From Geosiphon pyriformis (lineage: Eukaryota; Glomeromycota; Glomeromycetes; Archaeosporales; Geosiphonaceae): a stretch of DNA of 64,000 nucleotides. Position numbers and translations under genes: made by a program. Below the pieces are notes generated by a model. It was given only the letters and a program-made list of their open reading frames with translations, was not told where the DNA came from and did no database searches. This document shows positions 1 to 11,015 of the stretch, piece after piece (the first letter of the stretch is position 1; each line of letters opens with the position of its first letter). Location: positions 910,180-974,179 of the forward strand of contig JAAOMT010000299.1 in assembly GCA_016748015.1 (NCBI GenBank), read 5' to 3'.

Positions 1-2606
1 AAAGTTCTTAACTATTTCAATTTTATTTGGATTCATTTTGATGCTGTTTTTGCTCACAACATATTAAAAATTTCAGTTTTGTTTTGCCAAAAAAGTATTT
101 GTTTGCATTCAGTTTTAATTCAGCTCTTTTTAATCTTTTGAATACTTATTGAAAATGATATAGATGATTATTAAATATTTTTGAAAACACATTAGTGTTA
201 TCTAGATAACCTACTATGGATTTCCATAATAATCTGGTATAAACAATTTCCATAAGCCATTAAAAAATGACTGGAACATTAGTTAAGCTGAATAACATAA
301 CATTAAATTCAAAATTTTTTTTTTTGGTTGTAAATACTGTCTTTTTTTTGTCAATTAAATTCATGGCTACTTGTCAGTAACCACTATTTAAGTCCAATAT
401 TGAAAACCATTTTTTTTTTCAAAAGTGTTGAATAGTTTTTGGATCCATAGAGTTAGATAATTATCTTTATAAGTAATACTATTAAGCTTTTTATAATTTA
501 CACAAAAGTAGATTTTTTTATTTTTTTATGAACAAGTACTATTGGTAATGATTATGAACTTATTGATAGTTGAATTAATCCATTGTCTAACATTTTGTTA
601 ATTTCTTGTTGGATGATTTCATGGCTTGTTGGTGGTACTCAGTATGCTCATTGTTTTATTGGCATAGTATCTCCAGTTTTGATCTGATGCTGGATGATAT
701 TAGTTCTGTCAAATTCATTTTTACTGGCAAAAATGTTAGTAAAATTGTTAAGTAGCATCTTAAGTTGTATTTGTTAAAGTAAATCTAAGTTTTCCAAGTT
801 TATTTGTTCCAATTGTTTTGGTTAAAGCAAATAACATTCTTCTTATTTGTATATTGTTTGTAATATAATATTCACATATTCACAAAACTGTAAAAAGTTT
901 GAAATAATAGTTGGTGGCTGATTTTCAACTTTAGTGCTTAAGTGTCTAATAATTGTTCTACTTGGTATTTCAATAATATTTTCAGTTGTATTATATATTG
1001 GAATTTTAATATGTTTATAGTTCTTGGCCAATATATAGAGATTGGTAATGCTAATCTCTCCTAATTCACAAATGTTGATTTCTATTTCAAAAATTTGGAA
1101 TTAGTTCTTCACCTTTTTTTCTATAACTACTATATACTGGTTATATAGTAAAATAGAAATTGGTTAATAAGTGGAAATAATTTCTCTCTTATCAATTGGT
1201 TCTTTTTTTGCCATATTAACTGGTATATTTATTCTATCTGTTAATCTGAATTCATTTTTTTTTCTGGCTGTGATCTCTAATTCTTTTTTTTTTCCTACTA
1301 AAACTAATTGAGTTATTTTAATCAGAAGTAGAAATATTGCCTATGCTATCTTTTTATTTGGTTCAATAGTATATTTTTTTTTTGAATTGTTTTGTAGTAT
1401 TGTAATAATATTTTCTATATATTCTGCATTAATTATTCTTTCTCTGATGTTAATCTTTTTTTTTACTAAATTAGATCTAAATATTAATTGAATTATTGTT
1501 GTTACCAGAATTTCTATTTTCAGATCTATACTGGTACATAAATAAGGTTTTAATCTGATAACAGTTTTCTCTAGGTATCTAAGATCAAATTTTACATCAG
1601 TATTATGTATGTGTTTTGACATAATACTTTTATTATTATTGCTAAACCATTTCAGTTCTTGTTCTATAAAGAGATCTGGAAGTGTAATATATTGTTTAGA
1701 GTTGTAATTAGAGTTTGAATTATTGTTGTTGTTGCCATAGTGAATGAAGTTAGAACTGTTGTTGCTGTCATTATTAGAATCTGAATTGCAATTAATTTTT
1801 GATTTTAATTTTGATACACACTCACTAATTGGTTTTTTTTTTCAAGAATCAAATAAATCATGTATGGTGGTGGATTATAAATAATGTTACAATTATCACA
1901 ATATTCAAAGTCACTGAAAATTAGACAATATTTACACAACTTCATATTTAATCATTCTAGTCTTTGCTTTTGTTCTTTACAAGTTGGTGCTAGATTTTAG
2001 TAATATTCATGGAATTGTTCAGGATTATTCATGACATCATTGTCAAAGTTAAACATTAAAACAAATTCGAATTCAGAAAGTATTAATGTGTTGTTTTTGA
2101 TTTCTAGTATTTTATTGGTTAAAGTGTCTTCAGCTTTGACACTTACCATTTTTCAGATTTCATGTTCATCATGTGGGTAATTTTTCAATTATCTTAGTAT
2201 TTGTTTTCAAACAGCATCAATTGAAGTTCTTTTTTGTATCCAATTATTGATTAGAATTATGTATTGATACAATTCATTGCACATTTTTTCTTGTTCAGAA
2301 ATGTTGTTCCATATTTTTTCATTGAAAAAAATTGTTCCATATGTAAGACAAGACTTATTGTCCTATTTTTCTTATCATTTAAGTTATTTAAAGCATTCAA
2401 AAATGTATAGGTAATAGTAATACTTGGTTGCTATTGACTATTTCTTATCATTGTCACAACATGCACCTATTGTTAACAATTTTTTGCTACAATTAATGCA
2501 AATTAGTTTGGGTCAGCAATAAGTTGGTTGTTTTGATAGTGTGATGTCATATGGAGTATATATTGAGATGGTGGCTTGAAGTTATTCTTCTTTTCTCTCC
2601 ATCATT
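1..2606 (-). pseudogene. Gypsy element A: Cys-rich region, dUTPase and RT fragment
   Basis: On the minus strand this reads, in order, the end of the Cys-rich linker (about 2600-1650), a dUTPase-like domain (1640-1130), the pre-RT spacer (1130-840) and reverse transcriptase (840-1, running off the window). The RT has recognisable segments around the palm and a YLDN active-site box at 197-208. There are many in-frame stops and several frame changes, so it is a relic. The 5' half (Gag, protease) is absent: at about 2606 it abuts the RT of element B in the same orientation, so the same module is present twice in a row. Boundaries come from comparing the translated copies in this window. Confidence 0.8.
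1130..1640 (-). pseudogene. dUTPase-like domain of element A, decayed
   Basis: The longest open part is 1341-1622. Motif 1 is visible as FDLRY, motif 2 as FRSNLVKK and motif 3 as IINAEYIENI, where the catalytic Asp of the usual IIDAGY is Asn. Motif 4 is KKIA followed by a stop. The C-terminal Gly-Phe-Gly motif 5 is lost (NEFRLTD). Compared with the intact version in element F this copy would be inactive. Assignment rests on the ordered motifs and on co-linearity with the other copies. Confidence 0.75.
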
Positions 2607-3178
2607 CAAGTATATGACTACTAATTTCTATAGTAGCCCAGTATAAACAATTTTTATGAGTTGCTGAAAAGTGGCTGGTATATTCATCAAGCTGAATAGC
2701 ATCATTTCAAATTCAAAATTTTCTTCTCAAGTTGTAAAAGCTGTTTTCTCTTTATCTTCTGGTTTTATGGCTACTTGCCAGTAATTACTATCTAAGTCTA
2801 AAGTTAAGAACCATTTTTTTCCTCCAAAAGTGTCAAACAGCTTTTGGATCTTTGGTGTTATGTAACTATCTCCTTTTGTCACTCCATTTAGTTTCCAGTA
2901 ATCTACACAAAGTAGATTTTCCCATTTTTCTTATGGACTAATACCACTGATAATAACCATGGGCTCATTGATGGCTGAATTAGCCTGTTGTTAAGCATCT
3001 AATTTATTTTTTGACGAATGATCTTATGGCTGGCTGGTGGTACTTTGTATGTTCTTTGTTTAATTGGCATTGTATCTTCAGTTTTGATTTAATGTTAGAT
3101 TATGTCAGTTCTGTCAAATTTATTTTCACTTGCAAAGATGTTATTAAAGTTGTTAAGTAATATTTTAAGCTGCATACA
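2607..3178 (-). pseudogene. Reverse transcriptase, N-terminal half (element B)
   Basis: The minus-strand translation shows the fingers and palm of a Ty3/Gypsy RT: a segment like NGLIQPSMSPWALPVVL of the other copies, a LDLDSNYWQVAI segment (palm motif A; other copies read LDLESSYWQVAM) and a NIPATFQQL segment (motif B, usually NAPATFQ). Several stops interrupt it. It ends at the junction with element A before motif C is complete, so no catalytic site is encoded. Confidence 0.8.
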
Positions 3179-4129
3179 TTATAGTGAGTCTAGATTTCTC
3201 AAGTTCATTTGTTCCAATTGTTCTGATTGGAGCAAATAACATTTTTTTCGTCTGTATATTGTTTGAGATGTGATATCTACATATCTACACAGTTGTAGAA
3301 AGTCTGGAATGGTGTTTGGCAGTTGGTTTTCAATTTCAGTGGTTAAGTATTCAATAGTAGTTCTTTTTGGTATCTCAATAATATTTCCTGTGTTGTTATA
3401 AATGGGAATTTTGATGTGTCTATGGTTTTTTGCTGGTATGTGTAGATTGACTAATCCAATCTTTCCTGATTTACAAAGTGTTGCTTCTGTCTCAAAAATC
3501 TGAACCTGATCTTTTACTTTTTTTTCTATAACTACTATGTACTGATTATATGGTAGAATGAAAATTGATTGACAGGTGGAAATAATTTCTCTCTTGTCAA
3601 TAGTTTTTTTCTCTGCCATATTAACTGGTACATCTATTCTACCTGTTAATCTGAAATCTTGTATCCCTTTTGCTGTAATCCCTAATTTTTTTCTGTTTCC
3701 CACTAATACTAATTGAGCTATCTTAACCAGAGGCAGAAATATTGCCTGTACTATCTTTTTATTTGGCTTTATAATATAGGCTTTTTCTGAGTTATTTTGT
3801 AGTATTGCAATGATATTTTCTATATATCCTGCATCAATTATTCCTCTTCTGATGTTGATTTCTTTTTTTGCTAAACTATTTCTGGATGCTAGTTGAACTA
3901 TGATTGTTGTTAAGATTTTTAGTACTACTTTGAAGTCAATGTAGGTGTGTAAATGTGGTTCCAATTTAATGACATTTTTTTCTAGATATCTTAGATCAAA
4001 TCTTGTATCAGTATCATGTGCTTGTTCTGACATGATGCCTTTATTGTTATCACTAAAGCATTTAAGTTTTTGTTTCTTGGAGAAATCAGAAAAGGCAATG
4101 TATGTTTCTGGATTTGAATTGGAGTACAA
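3179..4129 (-). CDS. dUTPase domain plus pre-RT spacer of element B Pol (open, partial polyprotein)
   Basis: This 316-codon open stretch is part of Pol, not a free-standing gene; the Met at 4129 is simply the first one in the open frame. dUTPase motifs appear in order: motif 1 RFDLRY, motif 2 LASRNSLAKK, motif 3 GIIDAGYIENI with the catalytic Asp kept, motif 4 KKIVQAIFL, and motif 5 as GIQDFRLTG where GIxGFGSTG is usual. The changed motif 5 suggests reduced or no activity. dUTPase hydrolyses dUTP to dUMP and pyrophosphate, keeping uracil out of cDNA. The last ~130 residues form the short beta-rich spacer (segment KIPIYNNTGNIIEIP) that precedes RT in Gypsy elements. It lies next to RT on the same strand. 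Confidence 0.85.
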   Translation of the reverse strand: MYSNSNPETYIAFSDFSKKQKLKCFSDNNKGIMSEQAHDTDTRFDLRYLEKNVIKLEPHLHTYIDFKVVLKILTTIIVQLASRNSLAKKEINIRRGIIDAGYIENIIAILQNNSEKAYIIKPNKKIVQAIFLPLVKIAQLVLVGNRKKLGITAKGIQDFRLTGRIDVPVNMAEKKTIDKREIISTCQSIFILPYNQYIVVIEKKVKDQVQIFETEATLCKSGKIGLVNLHIPAKNHRHIKIPIYNNTGNIIEIPKRTTIEYLTTEIENQLPNTIPDFLQLCRYVDITSQTIYRRKKCYLLQSEQLEQMNLRNLDSL

Positions 4130-6190
4130 ATCATTGTTATTTTTGTTGCCATTTTAAACAGAACTGGAACCATTATTCTTGTTATTATTGTTTTCAAAGT
4201 TTGAATTAGGATTAATATTTAATTCCAATTCTGATGTGCAGCTGCTAATTGGTTCATTTTTCTCTGAAATCGTGTAGATCATGTGTGGTGGTAGATTGTA
4301 AATAAGATCACACTTATTACAATATTGAAAGTCACATGAGATCAAACAATAGTCACATAATTGGGTGTTTATTTCTTCCAACTATTGTTCTTGCTCTTCT
4401 TTTGTTAGTGCCAAATTTTGGTAGTGCTGTTACAGGTAAACTTGATGGGTAATGAAACTGGTAACATTTGGTGTTCTTAATTATTAGAGATGCGTCTTCT
4501 GTGTAATTCTGTTGGCTTAGTCTTGGTTATCAGTCTCTGAAGGTCTATTTCTAGATGTGAATTTACCCATTGAGTTCTTTGGTTATAAGGCACAGAATTT
4601 GTTTTTCGTCAATTATAATGTTTTTCATAAATGTGAGTTTTCTTCTCTGAGCTAATAAATGCAGTTGTTAAGATCTGGCATTGTCTTTTCACCCTTCTGG
4701 TAAGCTATCAAGATAATGTTAATATCCAAAACCTAAGGGAAGCCTCCCTCTTTTACCAGGCTATCACAAAGTCTATTCCCAGACAGTTGATTTTTTTATG
4801 TTGTTGTTCCACAAAAGAAAAAAAGAAAAAAAAGAAAATAAAAGAAAATAAAAGAAAATAAAGAAAATAAAAATAAAAAATAAGTGTCCTGTCAATAGCC
4901 ATGATTAAAAGCTATTGTGCCAGCAGGTTAAGTAGTGGATAATAACATGAATTTAAAAAATTAAAGGGATATTTTATTGATATAATTCCATTTCGGTTGA
5001 TAGCAACTATCTTTGAAAGGAAGAGTATTTAATAATTATGACCTGCAAGTCTAATTGACTCTGAGAGTTTAATTGATTTCTGAAAGTCTAATTTTCTCTC
5101 TAGATGTCTTTCTAACTTCTACAGCTACTCATTTTATACATTTTTTTTGTTCTACAAGATTACTTCTGATTGTTCTATTATTGCTAACTATTGCTTTGCT
5201 ATTTCTGTAATTGCTTCATTTTTTTATGTTATTACTAGTTATCCTATGTTATAATATGTTATCTGGTGTTATTACATGTTATTCTGTGTTATCCTACATT
5301 ATAATGCATTATCCTGCATTATTCTAAGTTATAACATATTATCCAATGTTATTATGCACTATTCTGTGTTATGTCATGTTTTGGTCACGTTTCTTCATAA
5401 CTTTGGATCAGTTTTTCTACTCAGGTAACAGTGCTCATAAAACTCCTCTGGGCTTGTCTCTATGTCAAGAAAAACATCTGGGTTTGGAATGAAGACAATG
5501 TCGACCAGTTTTGGGGGATTATTTTTAATTTTCAGGATTTCACTAGATATGGCTTCTTTGACTTTGGCATTTGCCATTCTCCAGATCTCATCTTTGTCAT
5601 GTGGGTAGCCATCCAAGTAAGTTATTGTTCAGTGCCAAGCAGCAATAATGAAAATGCTATGATTAACCCAGTCGCTTATAAGGATTATATACTGGCACAA
5701 TGTATTACATGTTTTTTTTTGACCAGAAATGTCATTCCATATTCTTTTGTTGAGTAACCATTCACCACAAGTAAAACATAGTTTATTGTTCCACTTTCCC
5801 TGTTTCTTTAGATAACCATAGTGTTTCCTATAACATGATTTGCAGTAGTAGTGAATTCTGGTCCAATAGTCTTTGTTAAGGGCTATTCAAGCTTCCATGG
5901 AAGAAAGTTTTTTTTTTACAGTTCTTGCATTTAAGAGGTATATATAGCAGCTCTTTTATCAGCTCACATGAGTACTCTCTTTCCCAGCCACTAGTTATTT
6001 TCTCTGTAATAGTGTTTTCTTTTGGTGCATCTTTTTCCTTTTCTTTTCTTTTGTTGTCCTAAAAAAATACTGGTGGTAGTTTGTTGTGTTTGGTGTTGGT
6101 CCAAAAAACTTGGTATGCTTTCCAAGTAGGTTTTTTCTCTTTTTCTTCTAATTTGATGAGTGGCTTGTTATTGATAATGGTCTTGAAGTG
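4130..6190 (-). pseudogene. Cys-rich linker between protease and dUTPase (element B), interrupted by a solo LTR
   Basis: Two parts, 6190-5431 and 4427-4130, read as one linker once the solo LTR is ignored. The upstream part includes a KCKNCKKK cysteine pair and an open segment at 5616-5395 with GYPHDKDEIWRMANAKVK. The downstream part (4381-4154) has LCDYCLISCDFQYCNKCD, which looks like a zinc-binding cluster. The same region lies between protease and dUTPase in elements C, D, E and F. I do not recognise the fold. Several stops are present. Confidence 0.75.
4428..5430 (-). mobile_element. Solo LTR, 1003 bp, with 4-bp target duplication GTGC
   Basis: The insert starts TGTTAC and ends GTAACA, a perfect 6-bp terminal inverted repeat with TG...CA ends. 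It is flanked by GTGC at 4424-4427 and 5431-5434. Removing it plus one GTGC restores an uninterrupted Pol reading (FYEHYQNLAL on the minus strand), matching the intact copy in element E (FYQHYQNLTL). That fixes both ends to the base. Orientation is set by similarity to the plus-oriented LTR at 9824-10768. It contains an A/G-rich tract (4809-4880) and runs of TGTTAT/ATAACA-like words at 5220-5380. No internal coding region remains, as expected for LTR-LTR recombination. Confidence 0.93.
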
Positions 6191-6870
6191 ACCACAAATG
6201 GCTGGCATGTATGTGTGATGGCTGTTTTGACTGAGCTGCAGTTCTTGTGTGTTTTAGTCGAGCACAGTATTGGTTTTAGACAGTTAGTCGTTTTCAACAA
6301 GAGCTTGGTACTGGATTGCTTCCATTACCAATACCTTAATTGGTATTATGATGTCATTAACTTCAAATGAGAAGTTATTTATTTCACCAATTGGAGTTTT
6401 GGTTACTCCATTGGCAGTTATAATTCTGGTGCTGGCAGCACAATTAATTCGGCAACTTAATTGGTTCATGAGTTGTTATGTGATAATGCTGTCTGCTGAT
6501 CTACTATTAAGGATGAGCTTGATAGAATGGCCATCGACTTTGGCATTAGTGTACATGGCAGTAATGAGTTTTTTCTCAAGTACGGCTCCATTAAACAAGG
6601 GTGTAGATGTCAGTTTCTCAAATTCAAATGAAAAGATAGCTGCAAGTAATTTGTCATTGGTAACAATGGCTAAAGATATGTTGCTGGTAAGTGGTTGTTT
6701 TTGGTTGGATTCTATGTTGTTGGATGAGACATTTTTTGGAATTATCAGGAGACTTAAATAGTTTTGGGAACTCAGGTTTTGGGTATACCCAGTTCTTGAA
6801 CTCCACTGACATGATCCCAATGACTGGTTTAAGGAGCTGAAAGTTGGTTGGTAAACAACCATCACCAATC
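6190..6870 (-). pseudogene. Retropepsin-type aspartic protease region (element B)
   Basis: Open segments at 6868-6476 and 6469-6284 are in the same element order as in F. The active-site loop reads LILNSRSADSIIT, where a retropepsin needs Asp-Ser/Thr-Gly; both Asp to Asn and Gly to Arg are single G-to-A changes. Downstream are the second sheet (ITANGVTKTPIGEI) and the VMEAIQYQALVENDWL segment seen in every copy. Such proteases cut the Gag-Pol polyprotein; this copy cannot be active. The family call is by motif position and context. Confidence 0.8.
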
Positions 6871-7199
6871 TTCAGTTTTGAGTAACTCTGAATCTGAGAT
6901 TTCCTGATGTTATCTGAACTGAGTTTGGAGTTAAGATTGCTGGTGTTTAATAGACTACTTGTGGCTATAGTGGTTGATAGATTATGAGTGTTGTTAGTTG
7001 ATAGATTGATGCTAGAGACTGATATACTTGGGTTAAGTATAATTACTGCATTATTAGGGTTTGATAAATTGGCTGTGTTACTAAAGAGTAATGTAATTGA
7101 GATTGGTATTGTTTTTGTGGTTAATTACTGATGTAATTTTGAGCTTGTAGTCAGCAATCAAAGTTTTAATACTGATTAGCTGATCTCAGGTCACTTATT

Positions 7200-8935
7200 T
7201 TTTTGTGATATTCGAATTGCAAATGTTCTTGTTTATTACAATAGTAGCATACATGCATTTCCTGCTGTCACTGGTGATTGGTTGACACTGTTGGACATGG
7301 TTGATTTTGGATGCGATTAGGGTTTCCTTGATTATTGCATTATTGAAAAGATTGATAAATTGCCTAATTGTTATTAGTTAAGTATCTCTCTAATTTCTGA
7401 TTGATTGATTCACTGAATTGCTTCAATTTGGAATCCAAGTCAGATAATCTGCTCATTACTAGATTTATGGCTTAGACATGATTGGCTTCAAGTTCAGTTG
7501 CTTTAAAATCTCTGGCATTTGTAACTATGGCTTGAAAGTCTGTTGGATGCATTGAGTGTATACATTGGAGAATGCTACTGCACAGGCCTCTAATAAATTG
7601 ATTTAGAATTTGTGGCACTATAAAATAATCAGCTTGGATTGCCTGAATTTGGTGCAGATTCCTATGAAAGCATCCTAAATAGGCAGTGACTACTTTATTT
7701 TTTCTTTGCTTGATGATGGTGAAAGTGTTGGCCAATCAGTTGATGCTATTATTATTGCTGAAATATTGTAGGAATGCAAACTTGAATGCATTAAAATCTT
7801 GAGATTTGTTAACCAAGCTTTAATACCACGAGTTGGTGGTATTCTGAAGAAAATATGAGATGGCTTGCATGGCTCTGACATTATTTTATTTGTTAGTGGT
7901 AATTGCTTTTTCAACATTGTTTAGCCACACTTGGGCATTATCTTCTTTGCCCATGAATTTTTCAAGCTTTGCTATTGGCGCATAGGCCATTGGATCCAAG
8001 TTTGGTTGTTGTTGTTGTTGTTGTTGTTGTTGAAGCAGCTGTTGTGGTTGTTAAAGTGGTTGAAGTGGTTGTTGAATAGGTTGCTGAAGTGACTGCTGTT
8101 GAATTTGTTCAATAATTTGTTCAATTAGTGACTGATTGATGACAATTACTGAAGATAAGTTTTGCCAATTAATTGTTTCGGGGTTTGAATTGTTTTGAGT
8201 TTGCTAAGTTTGAATGTTTGGAGTTTTGACTTTCAGATTTTCTAAGATTGGGTTTTGGTAAGTAAATTCCTAATCTTCACTTTCTTCTTCTTCTGATTTT
8301 GTTACTTTCCATGAACTTATGGTTCCAAAATCTGGTTGAGGTGGTGGTGATTGAAATCCTAATGGCATTGGTAATTGTGATTTAAATCCTTCAAAATATT
8401 TGCTTTATGGTTCTAATAATTCTGCTCTTCTTTGTTTACTTTGAAATGAGAATTGTCCAAAGGTTGATGTAGACATGTCTACTGAGAAGATATTGATGAC
8501 ACTTCCTAGTGTATAATGGTATGATAGATTGGTTGATGATTCAACTCTGGTTTTCTTCCAAGTGGATAGTTATATCTTTTTGAATGTTATTACTGGTGTT
8601 TGTAATCTTCTTTTGTCTTTGTTTGCATATGTGATGGAGAATTGTTGTTGGGTGTATCTCTCAATGGTTTGATTGATTTTTTTAATAATTGGTATAAAAC
8701 TGTAGTTTCTTGGTAAGCTGGTATGTTGAAACAATTCTGTATAGAAATTTTTTCTTGTGGATTTAATATTAATTGTTCCTCCTAAGCAATCTGTAATTTT
8801 ATTGTTAACATAAAAGTTAAAGGTTGATTCTGTTAGGAAATAGTTATTGTTTAATTTTAATTGTTGGCTGTACTATTAAAACAAAAATTTGGTGAATTTT
8901 AAATGGTTTGCTCCTATGATTTCTGATTCTGCCAC
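7200..8935 (-). pseudogene. Gag polyprotein, decayed (element B)
   Basis: The minus-strand reading begins at GTG 8935-8933 (VAESEIIGANHLKF; no ATG), in the position where element E has ATG GCA GAA. A Gln-rich stretch encoded by CAA repeats lies at about 8007-8033. The central capsid-like part is readable around 7735-7472 (LGCFHRNLHQIQAI). A zinc knuckle of the form CYYCNKQEHLQFEYH follows near 7250, with the last Cys replaced. Many stops are Gln or Trp codons changed by one transition. Gag forms the virus-like particle and binds RNA. Confidence 0.8.
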
Positions 8936-8984
8936 TTTTGGATGATTGTTGTTGGTGCTGGTTCTCTGTAGAATTATATCTTAC

Positions 8985-8997
8985 AAGGAGTACCAAA
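8985..8997 (-). other. Primer binding site of element B
   Basis: Directly inside the 5' LTR the minus strand reads TT then TGGTACTCC. All five elements with a preserved site have T/G-rich sequence here (TGGTGCTCTCC in F, TGGTGCTCCC in E, TGATGCTTC in C, TGGTGTTC in D). TGG fits pairing with the CCA end of a tRNA. The consensus predicts a primer tRNA ending near GGGAGCACCA; I could not identify it. Confidence 0.65.
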
Positions 8998-9474
8998 TAT
9001 TACAGGTAATTATTTGGGTCTTAAAGCAAATAACAAACCCGTAATTTGATGTTCAATTAATAATCTGAATAGTAGTATCTGAAAGTATTACAATCTGAAG
9101 GTTTTGTTGTGGAGTTCTTTGTATAATGAACAGAAATTTAATAGTTGTTTTCAGTAGTCTTTTGGAATCACAATTTCATCCAATTTCTTTCTCAGTATAG
9201 TGGCTGGTAATCTGGCAGAGATGCCCTTCTAGTAAGCTATCCTTAAATTATCAAACTTTATACTCTTCTTTTGGGGTCTTTTACCAGACTATCTTTAATG
9301 TTAATAATTCAGCACTTTTCTCTTTAATTAATTAGTAAACAAAGAAATAACAAAAAAAAATGAAAAGAAAAACAAATGAAAGAAAATAAAAAGATAAGCT
9401 AAGGCAATGAGTATTAGTATCCCGTCAATAGTCATAATCAAGAGCTATTGTTCCAGTGTGGTTAAGTATTAATT

Positions 9475-9499
9475 ACTATCAACATGAAGTATTGATAGT
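9475..9499 (-). other. Conserved LTR hairpin (10-bp arms)
   Basis: ACTATCAACA at 9475-9484 and TATTGATAGT at 9490-9499 can pair with one mismatch across a 5-base loop. The equivalent sites in E (41109-41133) and G (60128-60152) are perfect inverted repeats. Confidence 0.7.
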
Positions 9500-9656
9500 A
9501 GGAGTAGATTGAAATAGTGAATAATTATTTATTAATATTTTGTGAATGAGAGGTTGTTTAAATCAAATCTAAACTGAGGGGTCTGTCTTTTCTTTTTCTA
9601 ATGCTATTGATATATATATATAATCGAGATTTCTCAATTCTTCAATTCTTTACACC

Positions 9657-9753
9657 AAGAATTCTGGAATTCCTGGAATCCTGCAATTCCTTGTACAAGA
9701 ATCCTGAAATTCCTGAAATTCTGCAATTCCTTTGAAAAGAATCCTGGAATTCC
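9657..9753. repeat. 40-bp tandem repeat inside LTR, about 2.4 copies
   Basis: Units start at 9657, 9697 and 9737, each beginning AAGAATYCTG and rich in GGAATTCC-like palindromes. A similar, more decayed array is in the 3' LTR of E/G around 59850-59970. It may be a regulatory repeat; no function is shown by the sequence. Confidence 0.75.
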
Positions 9754-9823
9754 ACATTTACTACGGCTACTTCTGATTGGCTAATTTATATGCTAATATA
9801 TCTTTTATATTCTATAAGTAACA

Positions 9824-10768
9824 GTATACAATAATATTAGATAACACATTATAACTTAAAATAGTACAGAATAATGCATTACAATATAAGATAACACAAA
9901 ATAACACTAAATAACATATTATAATGTAGGATAACTAATAATAACATAAAAAAATGAAGTAATAACAGAAATAGCAAAGCAATAGTTAGCAATAATAAAA
10001 CAATCAGAAGTAATGTTGTAAAACCAAAAGAATGTATAAAAATAAGTAATTATAGAAGATAAAAAAAAACAGATAGATACAAACTACTAAATAAGAATTA
10101 ATCCCTACTCTTTACCTATTTTTTTAATCACACTAAATAAACTCAATATAGACTTATCAACAGAAATTCAAAAAGCATAAATACATGTTTTTTGAATTTT
10201 TACATTCTAATTGAATTAAACTTTGTTTTGTACTTTTGTTTCAGGCCTGATGCTCTTAGCATAAACGCCTCGAATCATTAACAACTTGGACAAATTGCTC
10301 TTGATTACAGTGATTGACAATACTAATTTTTCTTTTTTCTTCATTTTTCTTCTTTTTCTTTCTTTCTTTTTTTTCTTTAGTGAAGTGACAACATAAAAAA
10401 ATTGACTGTCTGGAAATAGATTTTGTGATAGCCTGGTAAAAGAAAGAAGCTCCTCCTAGGTTTTTGGATATTAATATTATCTTGATAGCTTACCAAAAAG
10501 GCAAAAAGACAATGCCAAACTCTAACAACTGTGCTTGTTAGCTTGGAAAAAAAAGCTCATCTTTATAAGAAGTTGTAATCAGCAAGAACTAAAACTCTGT
10601 GTCTTATAACCAAAGAACTCAATAAGTAAATTCACAACCAGTAAAATAAGATCTTTAGAGACTAATAATCAAAGATTAAGCCACTGGAATTACATAAAAC
10701 ATGCATTATCAATAATTAAGAACACCAAACATTACTATTTCCCTACCCCACCAAGTTTATCCATAACA
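9824..10768 (+). repeat. 5'-truncated LTR related to the solo LTR at 4428-5430
   Basis: The sequence matches the reverse complement of 4428-5430 along most of its length, including the ATAACA-rich start, the T/C-rich tract (10325-10380) and the end ...ATCCATAACA. About 75 bp of the expected left end are missing, replaced by the head-to-head junction with the LTR of B. On the right it sits inside the LTR of element C, whose 3' remainder follows at 10769. It is a nested LTR with one side rearranged. Confidence 0.8.
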
Positions 10769-10951
10769 CCACCATACTGAAAAAAAAATTCACAAAAGAA
10801 ATTATTAATTAAATTTCTGTCTATTATACAAAGAACTCAACTAAAATCTTTAAATTTTAAAACCTTTAGAAATTACTAATATTTCCAGCTATTAAGCATT
10901 AAATTACAGATTTGTTATTTGTTCTAATATCTCAAATAATTACCTGTAATA
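10769..10951 (+). repeat. 3' remainder of the 5' LTR of element C
   Basis: This is the last ~180 bp of a B/E-type LTR, ending ACCTGTAATA, followed by TT and a decayed primer site (TGATGCTTC) at 10954. The rest of the LTR is missing, displaced by the nested LTR 9824-10768 and the junction with B. Confidence 0.82.
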
Positions 10952-11015
10952 TTTGATGCTTCTTGTAAAATATAATCTAACAAAAAACCAGCATCAATAT
11001 TAACTATCTAAAAAA

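Larger units (their letters stand above)
2607..8997 (-). mobile_element. Gypsy element B, internal region without its 3' half
   Basis: Reading on the minus strand from the 5' LTR (8998-9823): primer site, Gag with zinc knuckle, retropepsin, Cys-rich linker (split by a solo LTR at 4428-5430), dUTPase, spacer and the first part of RT. RT stops abruptly at about 2607, just after the segment that normally precedes the active-site box (it reads VVIYLND), and element A begins. RNase H, integrase and the 3' LTR are therefore missing. Stops are frequent in most domains, but the dUTPase-spacer stretch is still open for 316 codons. Confidence 0.85.
8998..9823 (-). repeat. 5' LTR of element B, 826 bp
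   Basis: In element orientation it starts TGTTACTTATAG (at 9823) and ends CCTGTAATA (at 8998), followed by the primer site. It is co-linear with the 3' LTR of E/G (59781-61360) and the partial LTRs of C, D and E. Inside are a 40-bp tandem repeat, two hairpins and a long pyrimidine-rich tract on the sense strand. The outer end abuts another LTR at 9824 head to head, so the flanking duplication cannot be checked. Confidence 0.88.

Noticed and set aside
3945-4157. Plus-strand 70-codon frame over the element B dUTPase
   Set aside because: It is the antisense shadow of the 316-codon minus-strand frame; no independent support.
4801-4880. A/G-rich tract as a polypurine priming site
   Set aside because: It lies inside the LTR, and its complement is the T/C-rich tract found in the same place in all the LTRs; the true polypurine tracts abut the 3' LTR starts.
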